A stretch of 64,000 nt of DNA from Tragulus kanchil (Eukaryota > Chordata > Mammalia > Artiodactyla > Tragulidae). Under the pieces are notes generated by a model. The model saw only the letters and a program-made list of their open reading frames with translations, was not told the origin of the DNA and ran no database searches. Of this stretch, positions 1 to 11,298 are shown piece by piece (position 1 is the first letter of the stretch; every line of letters begins with the position of its first letter). A program made the translations under genes and the position numbers. The DNA is taken from contig JAIOJX010000025.1 in the NCBI GenBank assembly GCA_022376925.1, positions 99,537,608 through 99,601,607 of the forward strand, read 5' to 3'.

Positions 1-47
1 ACTCCGTGGGGTTGCAAAGAGTTGGACACAACTTAGCACAGACTTAG
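1..47 (+). mobile_element. BovA2 SINE, 3' end cut by the window start
   Basis: The text matches the 3' end of a BovA2 element: a GGGGTTGCAAAGAGTTGGA-like stretch followed by an ACACAACT-like end. The rest lies before the window. A short CA run (about 54-66) follows it. Confidence 0.85.
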
Positions 48-355
48 CACAGACACACACACACAGGTTAGAAATACTCACTAGGATTTGGAGAGGGATA
101 ACAGGAATGTAGGATTCATCCTCTATAGGATGACCCCAATTCAAGGATCCCAGTGACAGCTAACCAAGAAGTTTTCTCATCGCCACTGAATCTCATTAGT
201 TTTTAGTCTTGCTAATACAAAATAAAAAAGAATTTGACATTATAAAGGCTATTAAATATTAAGTGTATTCCCTCAAACTTATTCTCTTGTTCCTTCCTTC
301 TAATGTCTTGCATAATATTTTAGTAATAATGTAATTGCAATAAAAGTTTCAATCA

Positions 356-596
356 GGGCTTCACTGGTGGTCCAGTGGGTAAGGACACCGCCTTGCAGTG
401 CAAGGGGTGCTAGTTCGATTCCTGGCCTGGGAAGATCCCATGTACCGCAGAGCGGCTAGACCGATGTGTCTAACTACCAAGCTAGAGATCTGGAGAACAT
501 GTGCCCAGAGCCAGTGCTCTGCAAGGAGAGAGGCCACTGCGATGGGAGGCCCACACAGGCCAAAGAACAAAGATGGAAATGAAAGACCAATAAAAA
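356..596 (+). mobile_element. tRNA-derived T+ type SINE, short-tail form
   Basis: A full-length SINE with a tRNA-Glu-like head (GGGCTTCACTGGTGGTCCAG), an A-box-like TGGTCCAGTGGG and a B box at about 412-422. The body ends in GAAAGACCAATAAAAAAAAA. The 14-bp target-site duplication AAAAGTTTCAATCA flanks it exactly (342-355 and 597-610). It lacks the GC-rich tail seen in the relatives at 53491 and 61577, so it is a different subtype or was truncated within the tail. Short open frames here are repeat-derived, not genes. Confidence 0.9.
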
Positions 597-954
597 AAAA
601 GTTTCAATCACATATCAAAGACTTTTCCATGACACTTATTTTTGTACTTGTTAATGATGTTCTTTCTTTTCTAAAAACTTAGTTTATATCTTTCTTTTTT
701 AATATTGGAAATGAGTGTTTATGGGAGAATCTTCTCAATAAGTATAGTTTCTCATTTCTTATGGCTCATGTGTATCACAATGATCAGATGACTCAACTTG
801 TGGGGAAACTGAAAGGTTACTTACGGACAGCCACAGTGTCGTTTTCTTGGAACTAATCAGTTTATTGGTTCATTCTTAGCCTGATTCAGTTTTCTTTTTA
901 AATAATATACATGTGTGTCTTGGGAAAGAGGCATACAAATATACATCCTGATCT

Positions 955-1130
955 TTCTGAAGCAAATGAGAACTTATTTCATGACAGGCACTCTACTGAG
1001 TACATTTTGGACATTAAACTTATCTAACCTTCACTGTAGCCCTCAGAGGTGGATTTTGTTGTTTTCCCTCTTTAAAGAGCTAGAAACTGAGGTGTAGAGA
1101 AGTCATGAGAGCCAGATTTGACAGTGAAGT
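955..1130 (-). mobile_element. MIR-like ancient SINE
   Basis: Text such as GAGCTAGAAACTGAGGTGTAG resembles the reverse complement of the MIR core and 3' part. It is degraded, and the boundaries are approximate. Confidence 0.55.
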
Positions 1131-2410
1131 GATTGGCAGGAACTAGATATAAGAATAGTTTGGTTCCTAACTACTTTTCTAGTTGAATATTTTTAAACCA
1201 CAAAAAAAGACAAGCTATATTTTATTAAACTCAGAAAAAAGGTCTGTTTCTCTTTCCTTCATTGTGCACTCATTCCGTTTTGTTTGTCTGCATCTTGAAC
1301 ACTTCTCAAGGCATGCTCCTGTCAATATTGGACCTGTTGGGGGATCCCTGCATAGTACAGATGAGGATAATTTTTTTATCTGTTGACAGGGAAGCCTTAT
1401 CATCATCAAATCTAAAATTCCAACATATCGCTCCATATGCTGCTGAAGAAAGGAGCCCAGATAGCAGATGTTAAATGCTGACCATGGGTATCTGCAGAAC
1501 CTGTTCACAGTCACTTCAGTTTATTCTTCTGTAAATCACAGCCACCCTTCGTTATTGCTGGCGTTGGATGCATATACACAATTCCACTGAATCACCGTAC
1601 ATGTTACATTCATCAAAAAAAAGAATAGTTCATAATTGAAAACTATTAAAAATGTTCCATAATAGTACATTCTTGTGGGATTTATATTTTTTCATATTTT
1701 TTGTGATCGGTGTGAACAGCAGTTACTGGGTTTACAGTGGATACTATTTTCTAGTGCCTTTTGTATGTTACATTGATACAGTCAGTGTGTAGCTGTGCAC
1801 TTATTTTTACACATTCTGCCGTTTCCTGGGTTTTATATTTATCAAGTCTATGGAAATATAGTGACAAACATTTGTGAATCCACTGATACTATGTACGTAT
1901 GTATTTTATAATGTAGAATGCTTGGAAAAATTTTCTTTCCAGAATATACTCTCTTAAGAAAAAGATTTTTTAATGTGTAAATTCTCTTTTAAGTATGGTT
2001 GTTTATTACAACTCAGTAAAATTACCTAAACTTTAGGTGTTAATTGTATTTACATAAATATTATTTTTTTATGTCATAGTCTGAAAATACTGGTACTTAC
2101 TACCTGAGGACGTTCAGAAATTAAAATCTTAAAACTCTTACATGTATTCAGTGATTCTGTTGTGCTTGCTTATGTTTAATAGTTCAGTTGAAAAAGCTTT
2201 TAAAGCAAAATTAGTATAATTCTGAATGTTGATATATGAGAAGCTGATTCTGGGTCATCCTGCAGAGAAAGATGAAGAGGGAAACAGAAAACAAGGAGAC
2301 CTTTCACCTTCTGGGCAGAGAGCCTTAGGGCCCTGAGGAGCCATACCAAATCCAAGACTGATCGTGACTTCTGAAGAGATGGAGATAGAGCAGGAGTATT
2401 CCATTCCAGA
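1131..2410. other. Flank downstream of KCNIP4, no gene seen
   Basis: AT-rich sequence with only short chance open frames on either strand. No exon with plausible splice sites, no RNA gene and no clear repeat was recognised. It lies more than 600 bp beyond the predicted KCNIP4 polyadenylation region. Confidence 0.5.
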
Positions 2411-2618
2411 GGAGCTTCTCTGGCAACTTAGCTGGTAAATAATCCCCCTGCAATGCAGGAGACCCCAGTTTGATTCCTGGGTTAGGAAGATCCCTTGGAG
2501 AAGGAAGTGGCTACCCACTCCGGTATTCTTTTCTGGAGAATCTCATGGATAGAGGAACCCCGTGGGCTCCAGTTCTTGGGATCGCAAAGAGTTGGACACG
2601 ACTGAGCACTTTCGCAGG
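2411..2618 (+). mobile_element. BovA2 SINE
   Basis: A near-complete element: a Bov-tA head with CCTGCAATGCAGGAGACC, then GGAGAAGGAAGTGGCTACCC, GGAGAATCTCATGGATAG and the 3' end GCAAAGAGTTGGACACGACT. BovA2 is a non-autonomous SINE mobilised by BovB. Moderate divergence suggests it is not recent. Confidence 0.9.
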
Positions 2619-2736
2619 CTCACATTCTATCCGAGAAGGATGTTCACCCTTTCTCTTCAGATACGTGGAGTGATCTCTTTGAGTAGATAATTCTCATTTC
2701 AGGTGAAGTCTCACAGATGTAATTTAAAATTTAAGA

Positions 2737-2794
2737 GGAGCCTGGCAGGCTACAGTCTGATTACAAAGAGTCGGACACAACTGAATGACTTTCA
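2737..2794 (+). mobile_element. BovA 3' end fragment
   Basis: GAGCCTGGCAGGCTACAGTC followed by AAAGAGTCGGACACAACTGA is the terminal part of a BovA element. The 5' part is absent. Confidence 0.85.
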
Positions 2795-3059
2795 ATTTCT
2801 AAAGAGTCCTAGCTGCAGAAATGCCTCTTCTTTCTCAGAGCTCCTGTCTTTCCTGGTCCCCTGTCCCTTCAAAAGTGTCTACTCCTCATACTGCCAGCCT
2901 CATCAGCTCACATGCCTGCCTGGCTACTGGCCTTGCTCTGACTCTTCTTTCTTGCACTTAGAGCCACCCAAAGACTAAGACATCTAAAAACGCCATAAGA
3001 AAAACTAATATTTTTAGTCAAGTTATTATAAAATTTATTGAAACAAAGACCTGTGACAT

Positions 3060-4488
3060 AGTAGAGTTATAAACATTTTATTTGCTTTTATTTTTTTCTT
3101 TTTGAAATACAAAATGTGCACGTTGAGTTTACACAAACACGCGATGGCCGGGTTCAGTGTACATGTATTGTACTACTCTTAATTTCTACACTGGTGATAG
3201 CAGGGCAGCTTTCAACATCCTATGTCTACACCAGAATAGATACCTGATTTAGTGTCGCAAAGACAGTGGCAAATCTCCTACTCTAGCCTCTTGGTCTTTG
3301 TGATATTTCTGCAAGGAAGGTGTGTGTATCTTTAGTAATACTGTGGCAGCTTTACAATTTTGGCTTAAGATCACTAAAAATCTGAATTATCGGAATTTTA
3401 TGATGAGCTAAATCATAATACAATCGAGAGGAGTTGCTTAGCATTTATATTCATTTTCTACTGAATTAAGGTAGTCTAATTCTTGATATAATGGAATCAC
3501 TGGCGCTTTCAAAGTGAATTCTGCTTGCTGTTTTCTCCTAGTAGGCATTAGGATAGCCAAGATTTCTTTGCCCCTGAATGGCACGTAATGTTAAGGTGCC
3601 AGGAGGGAGTCAGAAAGGATGGAACAGGCCTTGAACGCAGTTAAGGATGATTTGTTGCTAAGCATTGCCATGTGCTGGAGGATGGGTGTCCTGAACCTTT
3701 TTACATATGCCTGTGGACATCCTCGCTTTGTTTCACACCCTCTTGGACTTCCACTTAGTGACATAATAGAAAACAGTCAACCTATAGGATTGAAGAAATC
3801 CAAAATTACACACATTATGTAGGCCTTGGCTATAATATGTATTATGCAAAATTGAGAAGTGCTTATTAAATAAGCTTTTTTAGGCTTATGCTGACAGACT
3901 AATTTGTTTCATGTTATAAAAAATTGTAGGTAAATTAATGTCTTAACAGAAAGCAGCAAATCTGGGAGAAATTGAGACTACGTGGTTTTTTTTTTTTTTC
4001 CAATTGCAGTAATCTTGTTTCATTTACTTAAAGTATAAGTGGGACTACAGCATTCAAACATGGAAACTAATATCTGGAAATTAAGTGCAGATGCCAGTGT
4101 TTTAGAAAACCATTTAAAATCCTGGGGCTGAATACATACAAATGAGTAGCAAAAAACACTGATATTTTAAAATCACTGATCGTGTGAAAGCTTCAATAAT
4201 CCCATGACTAAACAATCAATGAAACTATATGCTTGATTCTATTACTTTTGAATATTCATAGGGTATGAAATGACTTAGAACATCCCATGAACTCAGTGGC
4301 ATTGTGAAAAGGGTGCAAATTTGTAAATGGAAAACTCAAATCTCTTGGGAGTTGCTTTATGTTAAAACAAAGCTTGTTTGCATAATGTGCCTCAGTGTAA
4401 AGCTGAGCGATCTATGCTAGAAGTGGCAGCTCCAACTTTGTATGATAGAATCGTTCACATTTGTCTGTTTGAGGACATATTTGACAAG
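3060..4488 (-). other. KCNIP4: KCNIP4 3' untranslated region (predicted)
   Basis: This follows directly the stop codon of the last coding exon, on the minus strand. The sequence is AT-rich and free of recent SINEs, unlike its surroundings, as expected for a long 3' UTR. The 3' limit is inferred from two minus-strand AATAAA hexamers at 3087-3092 and 3077-3082, about 1.4 kb after the stop. Other poly(A) sites are possible; cleavage position was not observed. Confidence 0.6.
3077..3092 (-). promoter_or_regulatory. KCNIP4: Two candidate polyadenylation signals for KCNIP4
   Basis: The plus-strand TTTATT at 3077-3082 and 3087-3092 reads AATAAA on the gene strand. They are closely spaced and sit about 1.4 kb beyond the stop codon. 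AATAAA is common by chance in AT-rich DNA, so this is a candidate only. Confidence 0.4.
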
Positions 4489-4536
4489 TTAAATCACATT
4501 TTCAAAGAGCTGCATGGAACGCATGATATTTTCGTC
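4489..4536 (-). CDS. KCNIP4: KCNIP4 last coding exon (C-terminus DENIMRSMQLFENVI)
   Basis: The minus strand reads DENIMRSMQLFENVI then TAA (stop at 4489-4491). It is preceded by an acceptor (TTTCTCTCCTACAG). The upstream exon at 6029 ends in frame with SCQK, giving the KChIP signature SCQKDENIMRSMQLFENVI. This is the C-terminal helix that follows EF-hand 4. KChIPs are cytosolic EF-hand subunits that bind the N-terminus of Kv4 channels and alter their surface expression and inactivation. The FENVI ending, and the other exons together, fit KCNIP4 rather than KCNIP1 (which ends FQNVM) or KCNIP2 (FDNVI). This exon is not duplicated in the window. Confidence 0.95.
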   Translation of the reverse strand, partial: DENIMRSMQLFENVI

Positions 4537-5300
4537 CTGTAGGAGAGAAACAGTGGAATTAACTTCACCATATCTGCAAAGGAAAATGCACTAATTTGCC
4601 TCTAAGTACTGCCAGCTGCCACCCACCACTTGTGCCAAATGTTCAAATGCCAGGTGTCTGCACATGTCAATACACTTCTGTCCATTTTCCGCACGGATAG
4701 TATGGAGAGTCTATTTTACATTTTGTTGAGTCCATCAGACTTTAAACACCCTATTTAAGTCTGCCTTGGTGTTAAGAGGAGACATTTTTCAAATTAGAAG
4801 GCCAGTATGGAAACTGGAGAGCCACAGAGCATACACAAAGCAAGCAATGTAGACTGCCACAGCAGGTCATCAGAGGCCAAATCACAGGGACTTACCCTGT
4901 GGGAGGAGACAGGGTTTGTGTGTTGGTTAAGAGTCCACTTCATGAAGATTAGATGATGGGATTTAGGAGATGGGTTGGCATCCCTCTCCTGAGTCTTTTA
5001 GGGCTACATCTGTGTGAATTTTAGGAACATTTAAAAATGAATGGTCTCTCTATGCCAGGGAGGACTGTTTGGAAGAAACCATTGCCCAGTGTCTGCAGTT
5101 TAACATGTTTGAAACTTGGGGGACAGACTGGGCATGATAGGGGCACTTGTAGACTGTGACCATTCATAGTAGCGGAAAATGGTAGAACAAATGATAACTT
5201 CCAATGCTGGAGGCCAAAAAACACTACTGCCATTAGTAGGTTGACATCACCAAGTTAATTCAGAGCCCATCACGTTGAAATCTGAGTTGAGAAGCAGGCA
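4537..5300 (-). other. KCNIP4 last intron, unique part
   Basis: Intron between the EF-hand 4 exon and the last coding exon. No repeat or additional exon was recognised. An open frame at 5021-5233 has no splice or coding support. The duplicated block begins at 5301. Confidence 0.6.
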
Positions 5301-6028
5301 TCAGGAAAGGGAAAGTATATCAATTTGAAAATAAGATAACACCAGCAAACTTTTTTTTCTCTCCATAATTATTTTAAAAATTCTTACTTGTGGTTCTACC
5401 CACATACAAAGTCAAATCTAGTATGCTAATGCTGCTCTTTCAGCAGAAGGTGGAGAACTACATGGACTTCTTCTCAGGGACAGTTTTCTGCTGTTTAATT
5501 TTGTGATTAAAGATCATTACTGGTTCAGCCAAAGGCATATCTCATCCACATACACTGAAGCAATGATGTTTCTCTTAGAAATTGGTTATACGTTTGGCTA
5601 GTGATACACTCTTGACTGTACTGGAATACTAAATCTCTGGAGGGTATGATAGATGAGATACATATTATATGCTAGTTCTAGGGAAAGAATTCAAATCTCA
5701 CATATGTTTTATCCTCAGTGATGAATATGCTAAAGGATTTGAAGAGTGAAAAAGCAGTTATGCAACCTTCATCTCTCCAGTGCTTCCCTCATAGCCTCAA
5801 GTTAGACACTGGAAATAGTGGCTGACTGATTGTAAAGCAGTGATTATTTTCATAGTGGTAGGCTTACTCATCTCAACTGTGTAGAACTGGTTATCTTAGG
5901 TGTATGATAGTTACACTTTGCTAGGTTCATAGTGGCTAGCTGGCAGTGCTCAGCCCAGCTGTTAAGAAAGTATAAGGCAAAAAAAAAAAAAAAGCACAAG
6001 GCATAGTTCCTTTACTATTGTTACTTAC

Positions 6029-6091
6029 TTTTTGACAACTTTCGATGAATTCATCTATGGTAACGACTCCGTCTTTATTTTTGTCCATTTT
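6029..6091 (-). CDS. KCNIP4: KCNIP4 exon, EF-hand 4 (copy A)
   Basis: This 63-nt exon (21 codons) reads [20 protein letters not shown] plus K. It is bounded by an acceptor (CTTGAACAG) and a consensus donor (GTAAGT). [12 protein letters not shown] is a canonical 12-residue calcium-binding loop with D1, N3, D5, V7 and E12: EF-hand 4. Phase is 0 at both ends and it joins in frame to the exons at 8138 and 4489. An equivalent exon lies at 7113 in the tandem copy; normal KChIP genes have one, so one is very likely redundant. Confidence 0.93.
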
Positions 6092-7112
6092 CTGTTCAAG
6101 AATTACAGAAAAAGAAAACTTTACTCAGACTTTCCCCATCATACCCTCACACCTGAACTGAACAAATTGAAGTGGATGAAAAGAATGCCCAGCTGCTTAT
6201 TTTCTCAGGGGCAACTGATTCAGAGCAGAGACCACTTAGTTTCTTGGTGATATGATTCATGACTGATTGATTTTAGGCTGTAGCCTTTTCAGTAGAAAGT
6301 GGCGATCTGGAGTCTCTCTGTTCTAGTAAAACCCTCCTCCAGCTACCACAGAATTCAGGTGAACTGAACTTTCAGAACTTTGATTTTGTCAGGAAAGGGA
6401 AAGTATATCAATTTGAAAATAAGATAACACCAGCAAACTTTTTCTCTCCATAATTATTTTAAAATTCTTACTTGTGGTTCTACCCACATACAAAGTCAAA
6501 TCTAGTATGCTAATGCTGCTCTTTCAGCAGAAGGTGGAGAACTACATGGACTTCTTCTCAGGGACAGTTTTCTGCTGTTTAATTTTGTGATTAAAGATCA
6601 TTACTGGTTCAGCCAAAGGCATATCTCATCCACATACACTGAAGCAATGATGTTTCTCTTAGAAATTGGTTATACGTTTGGCTAGTGATACACTCTTGAC
6701 TGTACTGGAATACTAAATCTCTGGAGGGTATGATAGATGAGATACATATTATATGCTAGTTCTAGGGAAAGAATTCAAATCTCACATATGTTTTATCCTC
6801 AGTGATGAATATGCTAAAGGATTTGAAGAGTGAAAAAGCAGTTATGCAACCTTCATCTCTCCAGTGCTTCCCTCATAGCCTCAAGTTAGACACTGGAAAT
6901 AGTGGCTGACTGATTGTAAAGCAGTGATTATTTTCATAGTGGTAGGCTTACTCATCTCAACTGTGTAGAACTGGTTATCTTAGGTGTATGATAGTTACAC
7001 TTTGCTAGGTTCATAGTGGCTAGCTGGCAGTGCTCAGCCCAGCTGTTAAGAAAGTATAAGGCAAAAAAAAAAAAAAAGCACAAGGCATAGTTCCTTTACT
7101 ATTGTTACTTAC

Positions 7113-7175
7113 TTTTTGACAACTTTCGATGAATTCATCTATGGTAACGACTCCGTCTTTATTTTTGTCCATTTT
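7113..7175 (-). CDS. KCNIP4: KCNIP4 exon, EF-hand 4 (copy B, duplicate)
   Basis: Identical coding sequence and splice sites to the exon at 6029, carried on the second copy of the 1088-bp duplication. If both were real and spliced, the protein would contain a second EF-hand 4 in frame. No KChIP of that form is known to me, and the duplication pattern argues for an assembly copy. Confidence 0.9.
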
Positions 7176-7767
7176 CTGTTCAAGAATTACAGAAAAAGAA
7201 AACTTTACTCAGACTTTCCCCATCATACCCTCACACCTGAACTGAACAAATTGAAGTGGATGAAAAGAATGCCCAGCTGCTTATTTTCTCAGGGGCAACT
7301 GATTCAGAGCAGAGACCACTTAGTTTCTTGGTGATATGATTCATGACTGATTGATTTTAGGCTGTAGCCTTTTCAGTAGAAAGTGACGCAGATCTGGAGT
7401 CTCTCTGTTCTAGTAAAACCCTCCCCTCCAGCTACCACAGAATTCAGGTGAACTGAACTTTCAGAACTTTGATTTTGTCATCTGGAGTATGGGGCTAATG
7501 AGGATTTATAAGTAACATCATAGGGTTTTACTAGAAATAAATGAAAATAAACACCCTAAAACGTATGAGACATAGCAATTGCTTAGTGTTCTATCCAGGA
7601 TATCGTGAATGTTCAGTAAGTGGAGTTATCAATATTATACTAAATTCAAAACCAAAATTACTAAATTAGTAATGGTTATATTTCATAGCTGAATGGTAAA
7701 TATTGAACAGTAAATATTCTAAAGTCTTGTTGCTTTCAGTAAAAATTATCTTCCTTTACATTCTTTT

Positions 7768-8044
7768 TTTTTCTTTTTCTTTTTTGGGCCACTTCTATTG
7801 GTCTTTCATTTATTTATTTTCATCCATCTTTGTTCTCTGGTCCGTGTGGGCTTCCCATCATAGTGGTCTCTCTCACTGCAGAGCATCGGCTCTGAGAGCA
7901 TGTGCTCCAGAGCTCTGGCTCAGTAGTTGGACACATTGGTCCAGCCACTCTGAAGCACATGGGATCTTCCCAAGGTAGGGATTGAACCAGCGCCCCTTGC
8001 ACTGCAAAGCAGTGTCCTTACCCACTGGACCACCAGGGAAGCCC
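7768..8044 (-). mobile_element. tRNA-derived T+ type SINE (copy A)
   Basis: A minus-strand SINE with its head at the right (ACTGGACCACCAGGGAAGCC). The body includes the CCAATAGAAGTGGCCC motif at the junction to an A-rich tail, but not the GC-rich tail of the longest members. Flanking CCTTTAYATTCTTTT at 7753-7767 and 8045-8059 is a 15-bp target-site duplication with one mismatch. It lies in the intron between the linker and EF-hand 4 exons. Confidence 0.88.
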
Positions 8045-8137
8045 CCTTTATATTCTTTTGAATCGTCATGCTGCTTTGTATCCATCATGAAATTTGCTCT
8101 TGATTCACTCCCTGGCTGACTTCCCTTGTGTTCCTAC

Positions 8138-8242
8138 CTGGAAAAATGTTTCGACATGTTGTCTGGGAGCATCTTCTTTGAGCACAGGATATGTGCATTT
8201 ACCCATCATGTCATATATTGCTTTCATTATATCAAGCATTTC
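8138..8242 (-). CDS. KCNIP4: KCNIP4 exon, EF3-EF4 linker (copy A)
   Basis: This 105-nt exon (35 codons) begins [19 protein letters not shown] and ends RQHVETFFQ. The acceptor is CCTTTTATTTTGCAG and the donor GTAGGA. It encodes the exiting helix of EF-hand 3 and the linker to EF-hand 4. GKCTYP and RQHVETFFQ discriminate KCNIP4 from KCNIP1 (GKYTYP, HVDVFFQ) and KCNIP2/3. Phase 0 at both ends. It is duplicated at 9257. Confidence 0.93.
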
Positions 8243-8886
8243 CTGCAAAATAAAAGGCAGTCACATGAGGCCACATGCAATCTGAAAAGAAACCACTCAG
8301 AGAAGCCTTGACAGATTACTCCTACTCAGTTTCAGTATTTTTAAAAATTTTCTTTCATTCTTCATTAAATAGCTTGGTTGTCCTATTTAAGGGGGCCATG
8401 CTTATTTTCTCAGGGCAACTGATTCAGAGCAGAGACCACTTAGTTTCTTGGTGATATGATTCATGACTGATTGATTTTAGGCTGTAGCCTTTTCAGTAGA
8501 AAGTGACGAGATCTGGAGTCTCTCTGTTCTAGTAAAACCCTCCCCTCCAGCTACCACAGAATTCAGGTGAACTGAACTTTCAGAACTTTGATTTTGTCAT
8601 CTGGAGTATGGGGCTAATGAGGATTTATAAGTAACATCATAGGGTTTTACTAGAAATAAATGAAAATAAACACCCTAAAACGTATGAGACATAGCAATTG
8701 CTTAGTGTTCTATCCAGGATATCGTGAATGTTCAGTAAGTGGAGTTATCAATATTATACTAAATTCAAAACCAAAATTACTAAATTAGTAATGGTTATAT
8801 TTCATAGCTGAATGGTAAATATTGAACAGTAAATATTCTAAAGTCTTGTTGCTTTCAGTAAAAATTATCTTCCTTTACATTCTTTT

Positions 8887-9163
8887 TTTTTCTTTTTCTT
8901 TTTTGGGCCACTTCTATTGGTCTTTCATTTATTTATTTTCATCCATCTTTGTTCTCTGGTCCGTGTGGGCTTCCCGTCATAATGGTCTCTCTCACTGCAG
9001 AGCATCGGCTCTGAGAGCATGTGCTCCAGAGCTCTGGCTCAGTAGTTGGACACATTGGTCCAGCCACTCTGAAGCACATGGGATCTTCCCAAGGTAGGGA
9101 TTGAACCAGCGCCCCTTGCACTGCAAAGCAGTGTCCTTACCCACTGGACCACCAGGGAAGCCC
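8887..9163 (-). mobile_element. tRNA-derived T+ type SINE (copy B of the 7768 element)
   Basis: The same insertion as at 7768, repeated with duplication 2, including its target-site duplication. Two substitutions (for example TTCCCGTCATAATGG against TTCCCATCATAGTGG) separate the copies, which suggests allelic or consensus-error differences, not two insertions. Confidence 0.88.
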
Positions 9164-9256
9164 CCTTTATATTCTTTTGAATCGTCATGCTGCTTTGTAT
9201 CCATCATGAAATTTGCTCTTGATTCACTCCCTGGCTGACTTCCCTTGTGTTCCTAC

Positions 9257-9361
9257 CTGGAAAAATGTTTCGACATGTTGTCTGGGAGCATCTTCTTTGA
9301 GCACAGGATATGTGCATTTACCCATCATGTCATATATTGCTTTCATTATATCAAGCATTTC
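9257..9361 (-). CDS. KCNIP4: KCNIP4 exon, EF3-EF4 linker (copy B, duplicate)
   Basis: Same coding sequence as at 8138. The acceptor tract differs by one base (T to C on the gene strand at 9369 against 8250), which should not affect splicing. Both phases are 0, so a doubled exon would keep frame but insert 35 repeated residues. It is most simply an assembly duplicate. Confidence 0.9.
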
Positions 9362-9503
9362 CTGCAAAGTAAAAGGCAGTCACATGAGGCCACATGCAAT
9401 CTGAAAAGAAACCACTCAGAGAAGCCTTGACAGATTACTCCTACTCAGTTTCAGTATTTTTAAAAATTTTTCTTTCATTCTTCATTAAATAGCTTGGTTG
9501 TCC

Positions 9504-10463
9504 CAGAGGAATAGTCTTAAAAGCAGCAGAATCAGAATGTAAGAGTCAAGTCTGTCTTAGTTTCAAGATAAAGTGAATTCCCATATATCCAACATGATCA
9601 GGAAAGAAACATCCTGGTTTAATATTTAGACTTCCATGCAACTTCACAAAGCTCTTTCTTTGCTGAGTTGTTACATATTTTATATGTTGATTATAATTTC
9701 CATTTATTGAGAATAAAATAAACTCCACATCATGAGAATTATACTAAAAGTAACTGATAAGTCTCAGAACTCATTAAGGTTTTTACTGTGTTTTTCCTAC
9801 TATAGTATTAACTAAAGTCATACATGTAGATTAGTTAAAGTATTATACTGGAAATGCTTTGAAATTTTAACTTTTCATTAAAACCAAACCTCATTTTTTG
9901 ATTTATAATTTTCAATCTTAGTGGAAATAATATCTAGTTAACATAGACATTCAGATTTATTACTTACACTTGTTTTCTTCATATCAAAGTTTCCACATAA
10001 GAGTCTAGATTAAGTCAGTAATATGCATGTAATATACATTTACTTTGAGGGTATTCGATTACCTTTTTAAATGATAAAATTTGTAGTTTGTAAACCATAG
10101 GTGAACCCCTTTAAGATGTTTTGAGTAGAAGATTGTTTGAAAATAGAATTCATGAGATGTGTCAGGTGTTAGTGGGTAAGAATAGTTAAACGCAGAGATA
10201 AAAAGGGGTTAAAAGGACCAAGAGATACCTGATATCCTGGAGGCACCTAAGTACTAGATGTTTATTGTGTACCAAATGTACAAGAAGCACTGAATATCCA
10301 GGAGATATGCTTGATACACCTGAATACCACCCATTTGTAATATACATTCTGGTCCATGTGTCCTTTGCTCAAAAAACACAAAAGCCACAGCCATTGATCA
10401 GGTTAATTGTTACATTTTAACTGTGATCAGGTAAACTTGTCCCTGTGTCTTCAACAGAGCAAG
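9504..10463 (-). other. KCNIP4 intron, unique part
   Basis: Intron between the EF-hand 3 exon and the linker exon. AT-rich, with no recognised repeat or exon. Confidence 0.5.
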
Positions 10464-11193
10464 TTGATGTCATTGTCCCAAGATACCTTCTATTTGAAGA
10501 GCCTCATGCTCAAAGCACAACTCTGGGGAAAGCCAGTGAGAGAAAGATAGATTATATAGACATTGAAACACACCCAGGACTCAGGGACTATGGTCCTTCA
10601 GCCTACCTTCACTCGATCCTAAAATAGTTACCTTACTCCATCCTTCCCCACTTACTTCTCATTGCATTTTAAATTAGTTGAATAAACTGATATGAACATC
10701 TTAATTTGATCTGTGAGCCTTCTTCCTTAGATAGTCACCTAAAAATGTATTGGGGTCCCCACTATTGCCTCAGGTGATATCCCATACAATATAGGTTACT
10801 ACATAATCCACATGATGTTAAAATTGCATCTGTTCCCACGTAAAACATTATATGAGAGCAAAAAGGTGACAGGCCAAATAAGTTAACATGGTTTGAGTAT
10901 ATTCTCTTTGTATCTCACTTCAGCCACTCTCTTTATTCTGTGTACAGTATTTATTAAAATGCTGTTAGAAATCAAGATGTAATCCTTCTATGTTTTATAA
11001 TAACTTTGCAGACAAACAATAAACTATTTCTCCCCATTCCAGATTTTTCATCACGACATTTCTCCACCACCACAGAAAATGTATTAGATTTCTTAAAAAG
11101 TGATTTTAGGATGATAATTGCAATCATTTAACTTTTCAAATTAAAAAATGAAAATGGCCCAAAGGCTCGCTGTGTCAGCGAGGCGTTTCTTAC

Positions 11194-11298
11194 TTTAGTG
11201 ATGTAGCCGTCTTTATTTATGTCATACAAATTAAATGCCCAGTTGAGTTTTTCCTGTACTGTCCCTCGAAGCAAAATAGAAAGACCCTTGATGAAATC
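11194..11298 (-). CDS. KCNIP4: KCNIP4 exon, EF-hand 3 (copy A, lacking one Glu codon)
   Basis: Reads [20 protein letters not shown] and on through [10 protein letters not shown], then directly the donor GTAAGA. Compared with the copy at 12282, one GAA codon at the 3' edge is missing, so the exon is 105 instead of 108 nt. After splicing to the linker exon the EF-hand 3 loop would read [12 protein letters not shown], losing the position-12 glutamate that gives bidentate calcium coordination. The other copy has the family-typical sequence, so this one is probably a sequencing error or a rare allele in a false duplicate. Confidence 0.88.

Larger units (their letters stand above)
5301..7476. repeat. 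Tandem duplication 1, period about 1088 bp
   Basis: Copy A is about 5301-6390 and copy B about 6389-7476. The first begins TCAGGAAAGGGAAAGTATAT and both end at TTTGATTTTGTC. Differences are confined to homopolymer lengths and short indels (for example in the T-run near 5350). The unit contains the KCNIP4 EF-hand 4 exon. It is probably an unmerged contig overlap. Confidence 0.93.
7280..9503. repeat. Tandem duplication 2, period 1121 bp, with 17-bp filler
   Basis: Copy A is 7280-8383 and copy B 8401-9503. Between them, 8384-8400 (TATTTAAGGGGGCCATG) belongs to neither copy. Copy A also overlaps the end of duplication 1 by about 200 bp. A few single-base differences separate the copies. The unit contains the linker exon of KCNIP4 and a SINE. 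Confidence 0.93.
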
